From Pseudanabaena yagii GIHE-NHR1 (GTDB lineage: Bacteria; Cyanobacteriota; Cyanobacteriia; Pseudanabaenales; Pseudanabaenaceae): a stretch of 64,000 bases of DNA. Position numbers and translations under genes: made by a program. The notes below the pieces were generated by a model. The model did not search any database, was not told the DNA's origin, and worked only from the letters and a program-made list of their open reading frames with translations. The stretch spans positions 1,488,001-1,552,000 of the forward strand of contig NZ_JAAVJL010000001.1 in NCBI RefSeq assembly GCF_012863495.1, read 5' to 3'. Shown here piece by piece: positions 53,013-61,459 of the stretch (positions are counted from its first letter, which is position 1; each line of letters opens with the position of its first letter).

Positions 53013-54432
53013 GTAATAGCTCAACCTAAAGCAAACAAGGGTTTGGCGGGGTTCAAAGCGATGATAATGGACTCAAAAGCAGAAAAGCCTTGTCTTTTTC
53101 CAGTATTGACAATCGAGCGAACAGCCGCAAATAAATCACGCCCCCAATCAGAGCGAAACCCATTCGTAACTTTTCTAAAAATGACACTCCAACGCAAAGC
53201 CTGTTCGCTAGAGTTATTAGTCGGTGGGATGGTGTGGTCATCTAAAAACAGGAATAAGTTTTCTCGTAATTCTCGATAACGTTTCTGTAACCTAAGTCCA
53301 TCTTCTTGAGTCGGTAACAAATCGAGCATACTGTCGAGGTCTCGATACAATCGACATCGGTATTGGTAACGGGTAGAGTCAGCTAAATCCGACCATCGCC
53401 TTCGCAGCACCAAAGCTCGTAGCAGCAGTTTTTTCATCCTGCCAGAGAAAATATGGTCTCCTGCATCAATTCCATACTGACAATCTCTGAGTTGATGGGC
53501 AAGACAAACTTGCCATGCTGTCGCGGGATTCGTCTTTTGGGCGCTAAATAAATCTGATACCCATACCTCTGGTTGATGCTCTGCCATTACTTCGGTGATG
53601 ACATCTCCACCTCTAGAAGGTCGGATGATATGAAAACATACTTGCTCGTTCTGGAATACCCATTCCCATTGATTTTTGCCATTAACCCTTGCACTGGTTT
53701 CATCACTGCATACTAATCGAGATGTCCTCAGAGCTTGGATTATTCCTGATATTTCAGATTCTAGTTGTCCTTTTACTCTTGTTAAGAGGTTGGAGATTGC
53801 TCCTTCCGATATTTTTAACCCAAATACTTCGCTCAGCATTTGCTGCATTCTTCCATAGCTTATCCCGTGACTGTATCTCATCGTTGTCACTAGGGCTGCG
53901 ATTCGATCTCCAAAGGGACTTCCTACTTCAAAGCCTACGGGTACTGCTGCGATTTGTTCCTGTCCGCAATGCTCACACTTGCATCCATACCTTTCGATTC
54001 TGGTCACGATTGGCTTGATTGGTGGTATGTCGATCTTGTCGTATCTTTCCAGTAATACTTGTATTGACTCGCTAATCTCTTTCCCGCATTCTGTACAACT
54101 TTTCACGGTTGCTTTGATTGTTTGGTCTGGATTTTCACTCAGTTGACGACCTCCTCCGTCTCTACCTATGCTTCCTGCTCGTTTGCCTTCTGTTTCTTCT
54201 GGATTATTAATCTCTGCTTTAAATCCTTTGGCTGGGGGCAAACTTGAGTTCTTTGCGGTCTTCTTTGGTTTCTTTTCTAGCTGTTTCTGTAGTTTTTGTA
54301 GTTCTTCCCATAGCTTGACTATCAAGGCTTCTTTTGCCTCGTCTGTTAGTTCTTTTAGGTTGGGTAGTTCCTTCATTTCTTTAATTTATCAGCTTTTGCC
54401 TTTTTGTCAATTTTCCTACGTTGAGCTATTAC
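53013..54432 (-). mobile_element. IS66-family insertion sequence with 8-bp target duplication
   Basis: The 1420-bp element ends in inverted repeats GTAATAGCTCAAC and GTTGAGCTATTAC. Both flanks are GATTTAAG (53005-53012 and 54433-54440), a perfect 8-bp target duplication, as expected for IS66. The single large ORF is intact, and no tnpA/tnpB accessory genes are present. Insertion appears recent. Confidence 0.93.
53021..54376 (-). CDS. IS66 family transposase
   Basis: The 451 residues have an N-terminal coiled region (EALIVKLWEELQKLQKQLEK), a zinc-finger-like CTECGKEI and CKCEHCGQ, the DDE IS66 core LVCSDETSARVNG, VSDLFSAQK, CLAHQLRDCQYG and IPPTNNSSEQALRWSVIFRK (the E and R region), and a C-terminal IS66 tail. 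The catalytic triad is visible (D in SDET, D in VSDLF, E in SSEQA). The product is full-length. Confidence 0.93.
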   Translation of the reverse strand: MKELPNLKELTDEAKEALIVKLWEELQKLQKQLEKKPKKTAKNSSLPPAKGFKAEINNPEETEGKRAGSIGRDGGGRQLSENPDQTIKATVKSCTECGKEISESIQVLLERYDKIDIPPIKPIVTRIERYGCKCEHCGQEQIAAVPVGFEVGSPFGDRIAALVTTMRYSHGISYGRMQQMLSEVFGLKISEGAISNLLTRVKGQLESEISGIIQALRTSRLVCSDETSARVNGKNQWEWVFQNEQVCFHIIRPSRGGDVITEVMAEHQPEVWVSDLFSAQKTNPATAWQVCLAHQLRDCQYGIDAGDHIFSGRMKKLLLRALVLRRRWSDLADSTRYQYRCRLYRDLDSMLDLLPTQEDGLRLQKRYRELRENLFLFLDDHTIPPTNNSSEQALRWSVIFRKVTNGFRSDWGRDLFAAVRSIVNTGKRQGFSAFESIIIALNPAKPLFALG

Positions 54433-54556
54433 GATTTAAGTTATCTATGTCTACGGCACTGGTCAGTTAAATCGTGATCGACGTATTTGCGTCTTTTTTA
54501 TCGTTATGAAATGGACGTTTCAGAACCCATCACACATTAGCTGACCAATGCCATGT

Positions 54557-55555
54557 CTACATTCCCATACGCTTCAATATAGAATTTGCAAAACTAGAAG
54601 CAGATGTATATTCAGGAGAAGATTTTTGAAGTTTTGGGTTAGTGTCACAATCAGGACAACTGAACCCAATATCTATAAGTTGACGGTCAAGATCAGGATC
54701 TGAAATATAATCACTAAAAAGATAATGTTCCCCGATAAAACGATTACATTTCTTACAAGTATTAGCAACATAACTAGCCTTTTCAATATTGCTGTATTGC
54801 TTTTTCAAAAAGCATCCATTGTCATTGGCAATTTGAATTTCATCAGTAGATAAGCTATTCAAGTCCATATGCATATTAGATTGCACAGCCACAACTTTCA
54901 TTGGTGAGTGACATTTCCAACATGATGCATCAACAATAATCAACTGCTTTTTCTGCTTATAGTGATTACACTTTGGACATTTTGGATGAGTAGTGCATAA
55001 GTCAACTCGGTCGGGTTTTAGATCGTCATGATTTAGGCGATCTACATCTTGATCGGAGTTTAGAATGTATAAAACAGGAGTAATCTTATTCTTGGTGTAG
55101 TATTCAATCGTTGATTCTGAAGGCTTGTGAGTTACAATCACCTCAATTACGGCAATTACTTTTCCGTCTTTATCTAATAGTGCAATATCAGGACAGCAGA
55201 TTCCTAAATCATGCTCTAGCCTAACCTGTGTTGCTTTCTTCAATAGGTTCCCTTTGTGTATATCATTGCAAATAGCACATTTCCAATGAATATTTAAAGG
55301 TAGATTTTGATCTAAGTGATGTTGAATTTTATTGTGGAGTAGAGTCTTAAACCCGTAATGCAAAGCTGATTCTGGTGTGCAATTAGGACTAATAGACTTA
55401 TGAGCAAAGTGTGGTCGTTTCTTTAAGCCTTTACGGAGAATAAAGGGCTGTTTGCAGTCTGGACAAAAGTATGAGCTATTTTTGTCTGCATCTTTTGCAT
55501 TGATCAAATCCTTTAGTGGTGTTTCCCCAATAGAGTAAAGAATTTCATTAGCCAT
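54557..55555 (-). CDS. CoiA-like / zinc-ribbon nuclease-type protein
   Basis: I start at ATG 55555 (MANEILYSIGE). The frame to 55645 adds a hydrophobic stretch without family support. The 332 residues begin with a zinc ribbon (YFCPDCKQPFILRKGLKKR, then PHFAHK) as in CoiA. A PD-(D/E)xK-like core follows (VRLEHDLGICCPDIALLDKD, then GKVIAVIEVIVTHK). Further CxxC pairs come after (CPKCNH, CWKCHSPM, CKKCNRFIG, CPDCDTN). CoiA-family proteins assist recombination during competence. A role in DNA uptake or mobile-element biology is inferred. Several cysteine clusters make it larger than typical CoiA. Confidence 0.7.
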   Translation of the reverse strand: MANEILYSIGETPLKDLINAKDADKNSSYFCPDCKQPFILRKGLKKRPHFAHKSISPNCTPESALHYGFKTLLHNKIQHHLDQNLPLNIHWKCAICNDIHKGNLLKKATQVRLEHDLGICCPDIALLDKDGKVIAVIEVIVTHKPSESTIEYYTKNKITPVLYILNSDQDVDRLNHDDLKPDRVDLCTTHPKCPKCNHYKQKKQLIIVDASCWKCHSPMKVVAVQSNMHMDLNSLSTDEIQIANDNGCFLKKQYSNIEKASYVANTCKKCNRFIGEHYLFSDYISDPDLDRQLIDIGFSCPDCDTNPKLQKSSPEYTSASSFANSILKRMGM

Positions 55556-55636
55556 AACGATAACGATAAAAGTAATGACTAAATAATAACTTTTCCTTAC
55601 TTGTAGAGAGATTAGAGAAAATACCTTACAAATACA

Positions 55637-55688
55637 GAAACCCAAAGAATTAAACCAGCATCAGTCGTTGCCGTTCATCTTTGGGTTT
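55637..55688. terminator. hairpin terminator after the hli gene
   Basis: GAAACCCAAAGA and TCTTTGGGTTT pair around a loop of about 28 bases, between the hli stop and the CoiA-like start. Confidence 0.5.
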
Positions 55689-55727
55689 ATATATTTCAGT
55701 AAAAGTAGCAATAGCTAGCTATAACTA

Positions 55728-56042
55728 CTATGCGTCTTTAGTGGCTTTGACTGCGTAGTAGCCTAGCAATGTCGCAATGGTGAAACCAGTAAAGAATAGG
55801 GCAAACAAAACGCTGATGCCGCCTGTAATACCGACTTGGGCGAGAATACCTTTACCTGTAATTACCTCATTCGCAAAACCAGCGACTAAGCCAATCATTG
55901 CCATGCGTCCGTTCCAAGTTTCGGCAAAGTTACTGAAACCAAATACGCCTGCCCCTGTAGGATTTACATTAAGACCGACTGGGGTAACTGCTTCGGAAGT
56001 ATCGTTATCGCTAATTGGGGTCTTGGTTGGTGTAGATACCAT
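55728..56042 (-). CDS. high-light-inducible chlorophyll-binding protein (HLIP) with two helices
   Basis: The 104 residues contain the Chl-binding helix FGFSNFAETWNGRMAMIGLV with the ExxNxR motif (ETWNGR), then ITGKGILAQVGI. A second hydrophobic helix follows (VLFALFFTGFTIATLLGYYA). Usual cyanobacterial HLIPs are about 50-70 residues with one helix. It is a thylakoid protein that would bind chlorophyll/carotenoid and protect photosystem II assembly under stress. A ribosome site AGGAAA and an HLR1-like element precede it. Confidence 0.88.
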   Translation of the reverse strand: MVSTPTKTPISDNDTSEAVTPVGLNVNPTGAGVFGFSNFAETWNGRMAMIGLVAGFANEVITGKGILAQVGITGGISVLFALFFTGFTIATLLGYYAVKATKDA

Positions 56043-56110
56043 GATGAATTGCTTTCCTACAGAAGTTGAGTGAGTGCTAACTTTATATTAATTAACTAAA
56101 CTTTACATTT

Positions 56111-56128
56111 TCTGTAAACAAATGTAAA
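56111..56128 (-). promoter_or_regulatory. HLR1-like RpaB-binding element upstream of hli
   Basis: On the minus strand TTTACATTTGTTTACAGA fits the HLR1 consensus, two (G/T)TTACA(T/A)(T/A) units separated by two bases, with one mismatch. It is 69-86 bases upstream of the hli start. RpaB is known to bind HLR1 in hli and psb promoters and to respond to high light. The site also lies close upstream of the divergent kinase gene. Confidence 0.65.
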
Positions 56129-56143
56129 TCTACCGTCGGAAAT

Positions 56144-57622
56144 ATGCCCTACTGCCTCAACCCTAGCTGTCAGAAGCCGAACAATCCTGAAGGATGCAGA
56201 TTTTGCATGAATTGCGGTAAAAATTTGCAACTTAAGGGTTTATACGAGGCGATCGCTTTAATTGGGCAGGGTGGAATGGGGCGGACTTTTCGAGCAGTTG
56301 ATCTTGGACGGTTGGGGCAACCCTGCGCGATCAAGCAATTTTTGCCGCAATTTCGAGAACCACAGTTAATGGAAAAAGCGATCGCCCTTTTTGAAAGTGA
56401 AGCTGCCCAACTCAAAGCCCTTGGTTCGCATCCGCAGATCCCCGAATTAATCGCCTATTTTGAAGAAGATGGATGTCTCTATTTAGTCCAAGAACTCATC
56501 GAAGGCGAAAATCTCTATAACGAGTTGCAGAGTCAAGGCATCTTTAGCGAAACCAAGATTTATCAACTCCTAGCAGATATTCTGCCCGTTCTCCAATTTA
56601 TCCATGATCGCCAAGTCATCCATCGCGATATTAAGCCAGACAATATTGTTAGGAAAAACTCAATTACGAATTACGAATTACGAATTACGAATTACGAATT
56701 ACCAGTGCCTAGCCTTGTCCTAGTCGATTTCGGTGCGGCTAAAGCTTTTACTATGGATACTGCGAGTCGCACAGGGACTCTAATCGGGAGTGCGGAATAT
56801 GTGGCTCCAGAACAAGCGAGAGGTAAGGCTGTGCCTCAAAGTGATCTTTATAGTTTGGGAGTGACTTGTATTCATTTATTAACGGGGATTTCGCCTTTTG
56901 ATCTGTATGACGATGTTAGTGATCGCTGGATTTGGCGCGAAAAGCTACAAGCTCCTATTTCTAGTCATTTGGCAAATATTCTCGATCGCCTCTTAGCCAG
57001 AGCAATTGCCAATCGTTATCGTTCTGCGAATGAGGTATTGCAAGATCTGCGATCTTTAAATCTATCTTCAACTAATGCGATCACTCCTCGTGCTAGTTCC
57101 TATATTCAAAGTTATTCTCAAGCCTATACCCAAATTAAACAACTTCAAGAATTACTCAGTTTAGGGCAATGGCAAGAAGGCGATCGCCTTACAAATAAAA
57201 TCATTTTGGCACTAGCGAATAAACATAAAATCGCTGAACTTACTGCCGATGATATTGATAATATTGCCTGTGATGTTTGGATGGCGATCGATCAAGCATG
57301 GATGGAGTTTAGTAATCAGCACTTTGGCTGGAGTACTCAAAAACAAATTTGGAAGAGTATCGGTGGCAGGTTGATTTATGAAGAATCTACCTATTGGGAA
57401 TTTGCCAATATCTATGAGAAGTTTAGCGATCGCGTCGGGTGGCGCAGACCACGCTGGCTCAATCTCGGCCTGTCTCCAAAGATCTGGCGCAAATATGAAA
57501 ATCTGATCTTTGCGATCACAGCTCCACGCGGACATTTGCCGAGCCTATTTTTTTGGGAAGGTTTTAATTTAGTAGATATAGTGCTTTATCGCCTAGAGAT
57601 ATGTCGCCAAAGCAGATCATGA
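56144..57622 (+). CDS. serine/threonine protein kinase with zinc ribbon and C-terminal GUN4 domain
   Basis: The 492 residues begin with a zinc ribbon (CLNPSCQKPN, then CRFCMNCGKNL). The Hanks-type kinase domain follows: GQGGMGRTF glycine loop, CAIKQFL lysine, VIHRDIKPDN catalytic loop, VDFGAAKA (DFG) and VAPEQARGKA. The GUN4-like domain occupies about 325-492 (LQELLSLGQWQEGDRLTNKI, FGWSTQKQIWKSIGG and APRGHLPSLFFW). GUN4 binds porphyrins and activates Mg-chelatase, so this fusion may link tetrapyrrole sensing to phosphorylation. An in-frame heptamer repeat lies between catalytic loop and DFG (56662-56703). Divergent from hli, with a shared upstream region. Confidence 0.9.
   Translation: MPYCLNPSCQKPNNPEGCRFCMNCGKNLQLKGLYEAIALIGQGGMGRTFRAVDLGRLGQPCAIKQFLPQFREPQLMEKAIALFESEAAQLKALGSHPQIPELIAYFEEDGCLYLVQELIEGENLYNELQSQGIFSETKIYQLLADILPVLQFIHDRQVIHRDIKPDNIVRKNSITNYELRITNYELPVPSLVLVDFGAAKAFTMDTASRTGTLIGSAEYVAPEQARGKAVPQSDLYSLGVTCIHLLTGISPFDLYDDVSDRWIWREKLQAPISSHLANILDRLLARAIANRYRSANEVLQDLRSLNLSSTNAITPRASSYIQSYSQAYTQIKQLQELLSLGQWQEGDRLTNKIILALANKHKIAELTADDIDNIACDVWMAIDQAWMEFSNQHFGWSTQKQIWKSIGGRLIYEESTYWEFANIYEKFSDRVGWRRPRWLNLGLSPKIWRKYENLIFAITAPRGHLPSLFFWEGFNLVDIVLYRLEICRQSRS
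56662..56703 (+). repeat. in-frame heptanucleotide repeat (AATTACG)n in the kinase gene
   Basis: Five perfect AATTACG copies and one AATTACC, 42 bases, encode ITNYELRITNYEL. The number keeps the reading frame. This resembles the short tandemly repeated heptamers known in cyanobacteria. Confidence 0.85.
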
Positions 57623-57763
57623 ATTGCCCCTGCTTTACCAATCAGCCACTAGTAGTCATCATCATCAGAATATTGCGCTGGAGCTTTACCTTTTTGCTCA
57701 ATTACCTTAGGCTGTTTGAGCTTAGGATTAGGTTCTTCAATACTTTCTAAGACCACATTAAAT

Positions 57764-59023
57764 TTACCACCAATCGCCAAAATCAAACACATAGGTAATG
57801 CGATCGCCAATATTAATTTGCCAGTCTCTCAGCAAAATCTCATCGGTAAAGCCATCATCTTCACCATGTTGAGTATAAGGATGATAAATACTCTTTTGAA
57901 AGCCTTGACGATCTTTGTAGGTAAATTGATGGAGATGATCGTTATCAAAATCAAAGGATTCGAGAATTGCGGAACTAAAATCATAGAGTGTGAGATGAGA
58001 AGGAATTGCAATCTTGCACCAGATCGTCTCGGTAGAAAATTTATCCCTAGATTTTGGAATATGGATTTGGAGGGATACTTTGAAGATGAAGATCCCATTG
58101 CGAGCTTCAGGCTCAGGTAGCTGCAAATTATTCTCCCATTCAGGAAATAAATCGAGGGCTTGAAATTCCTCTTGCAAAATTTCGGTGGGAGTTGATTGCT
58201 GCATGACAATATCTAAGTTGAGGTTTTGGTTAGTCTCTTCTGCTAACAGTTCTAAAAACTCATTATCCGATTCACCAATCAGTCCCTTTTTCCAATTAGT
58301 TTTACTCAACAATTCCATAATTACCTTCCCAAACGGTAAAGCCTTGACCTTGATTATCCTCCATCCTTTACCTAATAAGGGAGCCGCATCTTCTAGTTCT
58401 ACAAATCCAAACAAATCTAATAAGGCAAGATTATGGAGCTTCAGGCGGCTCAACCATTCGTTGTTTTTAGTACCCTCTGTAAAGTCTAAATCCTCTTTTT
58501 GTAACTGATCCCAAGTATTAAACACATAGAACCATTCAGGGAAAGTTCGTCTCGTATCTTCCATGATGTCTTCACTGGCATAATAAATCCATGTGGCAAG
58601 TAGATTGAAATATTTCTCAATCGCGCTTAATCTCTGCCATGAGTTTAAAACTTGAGAATCAATGCGTAATATATTCTTCTTTTTGTCTAGTTGTACCTGC
58701 GCGATCGCTGAAGCCCTCAAAAGCAAATAAAGTCCATGGATATAGGGATAAGACTTCTGGCTCGGACGCTGAAAATCGATAGTGATGGGGTGACTGAGAC
58801 GACTGTTAAGATCGGCAAGATATTTGGGAGCGATCGCATGTTGATTTGCACTCACTTCAACTTTGTGCAGTTGCAAAAACTCAATCATTGCTTCAAAATC
58901 TTGCACAATTGCACTTGGCTGATTTGCAGAAAAAGTCTGTTGTCTCAACAACTGCTGCGCCAACAGGGATAAAGGTTCTTTATTAGAACTATCCTTGGGG
59001 AAGAGATACAGTAAATTCAGCAT
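57764..59023 (-). CDS. pRiA4b ORF-3-like protein, C-terminus frameshifted
   Basis: The 419-residue frame has a long helical N-terminal part and a C-terminal pRiA4b ORF-3-like domain (FIFKVSLQIHIPKSRDKF, ILESFDFDNDHLHQFTYKD, GDRITYVFDFGDWW). It stops right after FGDWW, within the domain's last strand. Reading on after removal of one base near 57766 gives KFNVVLESIEEPNPKLKQ and ends ...QYSDDDDY at 57649. A single inserted T at the W-W-[stop] site therefore truncates about 40 residues. Either a pseudogene in the making or a sequence error. Function unknown. Confidence 0.7.
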   Translation of the reverse strand: MLNLLYLFPKDSSNKEPLSLLAQQLLRQQTFSANQPSAIVQDFEAMIEFLQLHKVEVSANQHAIAPKYLADLNSRLSHPITIDFQRPSQKSYPYIHGLYLLLRASAIAQVQLDKKKNILRIDSQVLNSWQRLSAIEKYFNLLATWIYYASEDIMEDTRRTFPEWFYVFNTWDQLQKEDLDFTEGTKNNEWLSRLKLHNLALLDLFGFVELEDAAPLLGKGWRIIKVKALPFGKVIMELLSKTNWKKGLIGESDNEFLELLAEETNQNLNLDIVMQQSTPTEILQEEFQALDLFPEWENNLQLPEPEARNGIFIFKVSLQIHIPKSRDKFSTETIWCKIAIPSHLTLYDFSSAILESFDFDNDHLHQFTYKDRQGFQKSIYHPYTQHGEDDGFTDEILLRDWQINIGDRITYVFDFGDWW

Positions 59024-59134
59024 ATCAGTTGCTATCTAGGGTGATAGGACTAAAGATGACAATATACCTTGACAGGGGGTAGACTTTATTTTTCATAAGA
59101 GTAAAGATGGAAGAAACGTTAACTTTTCTCCAAG

Positions 59135-59602
59135 ATGCTCCGAATAACATTTACCAAGGAAGAAATAGATGCGCTGCATTACGAAAGATTCCATCATCCG
59201 CATCCACGAGTGCAGAGAAAAATGGAAGCACTATACCTAAAAAGCCAGAAATACGCGCACAAGGAAATTACACAACTGCTAAGAATCAGTGAACCGACAC
59301 TGTTGAACTATTTACGAGATTATAAAGAAGGTGGGATAAGCAAACTGAAAGAACTGACCTTTAATCGCCCCCAGAGTGAACTAAAACAGCATCAAGAAAG
59401 TTTAGAGATATATTTTCGAGAACATCCACCTAAAACGCTGGCTCATGCAGCAGCAAAAATTACTGAGTTGACAGGGATTGTCCGTAGTCGAGAACAGGTG
59501 CGTCATTTCCTGAAATCGATGGGAATGAGTTGTCGTCGAGTGGGGCTAATACCTGCAAAGGCTGACCCAGCAGCACAAGAGGAATTTCTTAAAAAAAACT
59601 AG
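59135..59602 (+). CDS. IS630 transposase orfA (HTH part)
   Basis: The 155 residues hold two helix-turn-helix-like regions (YAHKEITQLLRISEPTLLNY and REQVRHFLKSMGMSCRRVGL). The frame ends EEFLKKN at TAG 59600-59602. The last codons are AAA AAA AAC, containing the canonical -1 slippery heptamer A AAA AAC (within A8C at 59591-59599). Slippage would join it to orfB. Confidence 0.9.
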   Translation: MLRITFTKEEIDALHYERFHHPHPRVQRKMEALYLKSQKYAHKEITQLLRISEPTLLNYLRDYKEGGISKLKELTFNRPQSELKQHQESLEIYFREHPPKTLAHAAAKITELTGIVRSREQVRHFLKSMGMSCRRVGLIPAKADPAAQEEFLKKN

Positions 59603-60177
59603 AACCGCGCTTAGAGGAAGCTAAATCTGGACAAAGAGCCGTTTTCTTTGTTGATGCTGCTCACTTTGTCCTTGGAGCCTATTTAGGCTTTTTGTGGTGT
59701 TTTGAACGCTTGTTTCTTAAATCTGGGTCGGGAAGGCAGCGTTTTAATGTCCTCGGTGCACTTAATGCTGTTACTCATGAGTTGATTACTGTGACTAATG
59801 ATTCTTACATCAATGCTCAAAGTGTTTGTGACTTACTCCACAAACTTGCGGCTTTGGGTTTGACTATACCCATTACTCTTGTCTTGGATAATGCTCGTTA
59901 TCAAAAGTGTGTTTTAGTTTTTGAGTTGGCTCAGTCATTAAATATCGAGCTTCTTTATTTGACTACTTACTCTCCAAACTTAAACTTGATTGAGCGTCTT
60001 TGGAAATTTGTGAAGAAACAGTGTCTCTACTCCGTCTATTACCCTGATTTTGATTCTTTCAAGTTTGCTATTGCTTCTTGCCTTGAGAATTCCCGCACTA
60101 CTCATAAAGCAGCTTTGGATTCTTTATTGACTTTGCGCTTTCAGTCTTTTGATAATGTTAAGTCTATTCCCTGTTAA
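59599..60177 (+). CDS. IS630 transposase orfB (DDE catalytic part), expressed by -1 frameshift
   Basis: In the -1 frame from CTA 59599 the protein reads LEPRLEEAKSGQRAVFFVDA (first Asp), LVLDNARYQK (second Asp), and SPNLNLIERLWKF (Glu), the Tc1/mariner-type DDE triad. An ATG at 59692 could start a shorter orfB that lacks the first Asp, so translation from it should give an inactive protein. Fusion by programmed frameshifting is the likely route. Confidence 0.85.
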   Translation, partial: LEPRLEEAKSGQRAVFFVDAAHFVLGAYLGFLWCFERLFLKSGSGRQRFNVLGALNAVTHELITVTNDSYINAQSVCDLLHKLAALGLTIPITLVLDNARYQKCVLVFELAQSLNIELLYLTTYSPNLNLIERLWKFVKKQCLYSVYYPDFDSFKFAIASCLENSRTTHKAALDSLLTLRFQSFDNVKSIPC

Positions 60178-60226
60178 GGTATATCTTGGTTTAGGGTTGA
60201 ACGCAAATCACTCTAACTCTAAAACC

Positions 60227-61459
60227 TTAACTGGGTAAATCATCAATAAAGACTTTCTCTTCAGGCTCAGATTTAGCATTCAGTAGATATCTCTTGATCT
60301 GCTCACCAATTTTTTCATTACCTGATGTCTTGGAGATAAAGGCTGTAGCACCAACAAAATGGGATCTGATCCGATCAATGAGGGAATCATTACTGGTCAG
60401 GATTAAAATCGGTGTGTCCTTAAACTCTGGAATACGGCGAATTTGGGCACAAAGTTCATAACCACCGACAATGGGCATGATCAAGTCCAAAATAATCATT
60501 TCAGGCTTATGTTCAATCAGTAGAGGTAAGACCTTGATTGATTCCTTAATTCCTAAGAAGCCAAAGCCAAAGCCTGTAACAATCTGCTCAATTGTCGCGC
60601 ATACTTGATTGCTATCATCCACACAGGCAATGAGGGGACGAGACAAAATGGATTGCTCTTGTCTTTTTTCTGGCAACTGTTGTGTAGATTCAGGGCTAGA
60701 CTCTCTATTGGGCGCGATCGCAGGAATAGGGGCTTGGATATCAGCAACTTCGGCTAGTCCAATCAGACCTCGATGGTAATAGACCATGAGCGACTGGACG
60801 AGAGTGAGTAAATCCTTTTTCATCCATGTCGATAACTCTCGTAGCGATCGCCGACCATCAAGGATCGTAATTAAAGTTTTATAGGTTAGTTCTGATGCTT
60901 CTTCTTTAAGTTGTTCAGGACGCTTAATCCAAGGCGACAGATTTGGCGAAAAGTCAGCAATGCCTAATTTACGCCATGTAATCCAATCTTCGTGAGCCTG
61001 CTCAATGGCATGTTCAGCATGGATTAAAGCAATCACAGGTGTAATTTCATCTTCAAAATCACAGTAATAGGTGATTCTTTCGTTTGCCGCACATTGGATG
61101 ATATCGAATAGCACCTCATGAACGAAGCTTTCAATAATTGGCGAGATTTGCTCACGAGATAAGACCATCCGCTTCATGAGGATCACCAGCACATGGTAGT
61201 CCCATAGTCTAATTTCCTCAGCAGTACGCAGAGAGATTTTGTTAAAGTCGATTTGTAATTTATATTGCCCCATTAACCGCCGCCAACGTCGATGGTTATG
61301 GACACCCCCAGAAGCCCATACCAATCTGCCATGGCAATAGTAAATACTCCATTTATATTCTTTGACACTGTGAAGTTCTAGTTTGCCAGTAAATTGTTTT
61401 CGTCCATAGCCACGTAATTGCTCAACAAGGCTATAAACAGCTAGGTTATCTGTATCCAT
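60227..61459 (-). CDS. PatA-type response regulator (DUF4388 plus REC)
   Basis: The 410 residues have an N-terminal PatA-type DUF4388 domain (FTGKLELHSVKEYKWSIYYC, then HGRLVWASGG). A helical middle part, a Pro/Ser/Gln-rich linker around 245-270 and a C-terminal receiver domain follow (LIACVDDSNQVCATIEQIV, MIILDLIMPIVGGYELCAQI, LILTSNDS and FISKTSGNEK). The phosphorylation Asp is in LDLIMP, the acidic pair is DD, and Lys is in SKT. This is the PatA/PilG-like architecture used in cyanobacterial phototaxis and heterocyst patterning. No chemotaxis genes are adjacent. It follows IS630 by 45 bases. Confidence 0.9.
   Translation of the reverse strand: MDTDNLAVYSLVEQLRGYGRKQFTGKLELHSVKEYKWSIYYCHGRLVWASGGVHNHRRWRRLMGQYKLQIDFNKISLRTAEEIRLWDYHVLVILMKRMVLSREQISPIIESFVHEVLFDIIQCAANERITYYCDFEDEITPVIALIHAEHAIEQAHEDWITWRKLGIADFSPNLSPWIKRPEQLKEEASELTYKTLITILDGRRSLRELSTWMKKDLLTLVQSLMVYYHRGLIGLAEVADIQAPIPAIAPNRESSPESTQQLPEKRQEQSILSRPLIACVDDSNQVCATIEQIVTGFGFGFLGIKESIKVLPLLIEHKPEMIILDLIMPIVGGYELCAQIRRIPEFKDTPILILTSNDSLIDRIRSHFVGATAFISKTSGNEKIGEQIKRYLLNAKSEPEEKVFIDDLPS

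Larger units (their letters stand above)
59065..60181 (+). mobile_element. IS630-family insertion sequence, intact copy
   Basis: The 1117-bp element has terminal inverted repeats (TACCTTGACAGGG at left, its diverged complement at right) and TA at both edges. As read, the sequence is the same as 22519-23636 except one A. It is inserted just upstream of the pRiA4b-like gene, after the frameshift-bearing neighbour. Confidence 0.92.
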
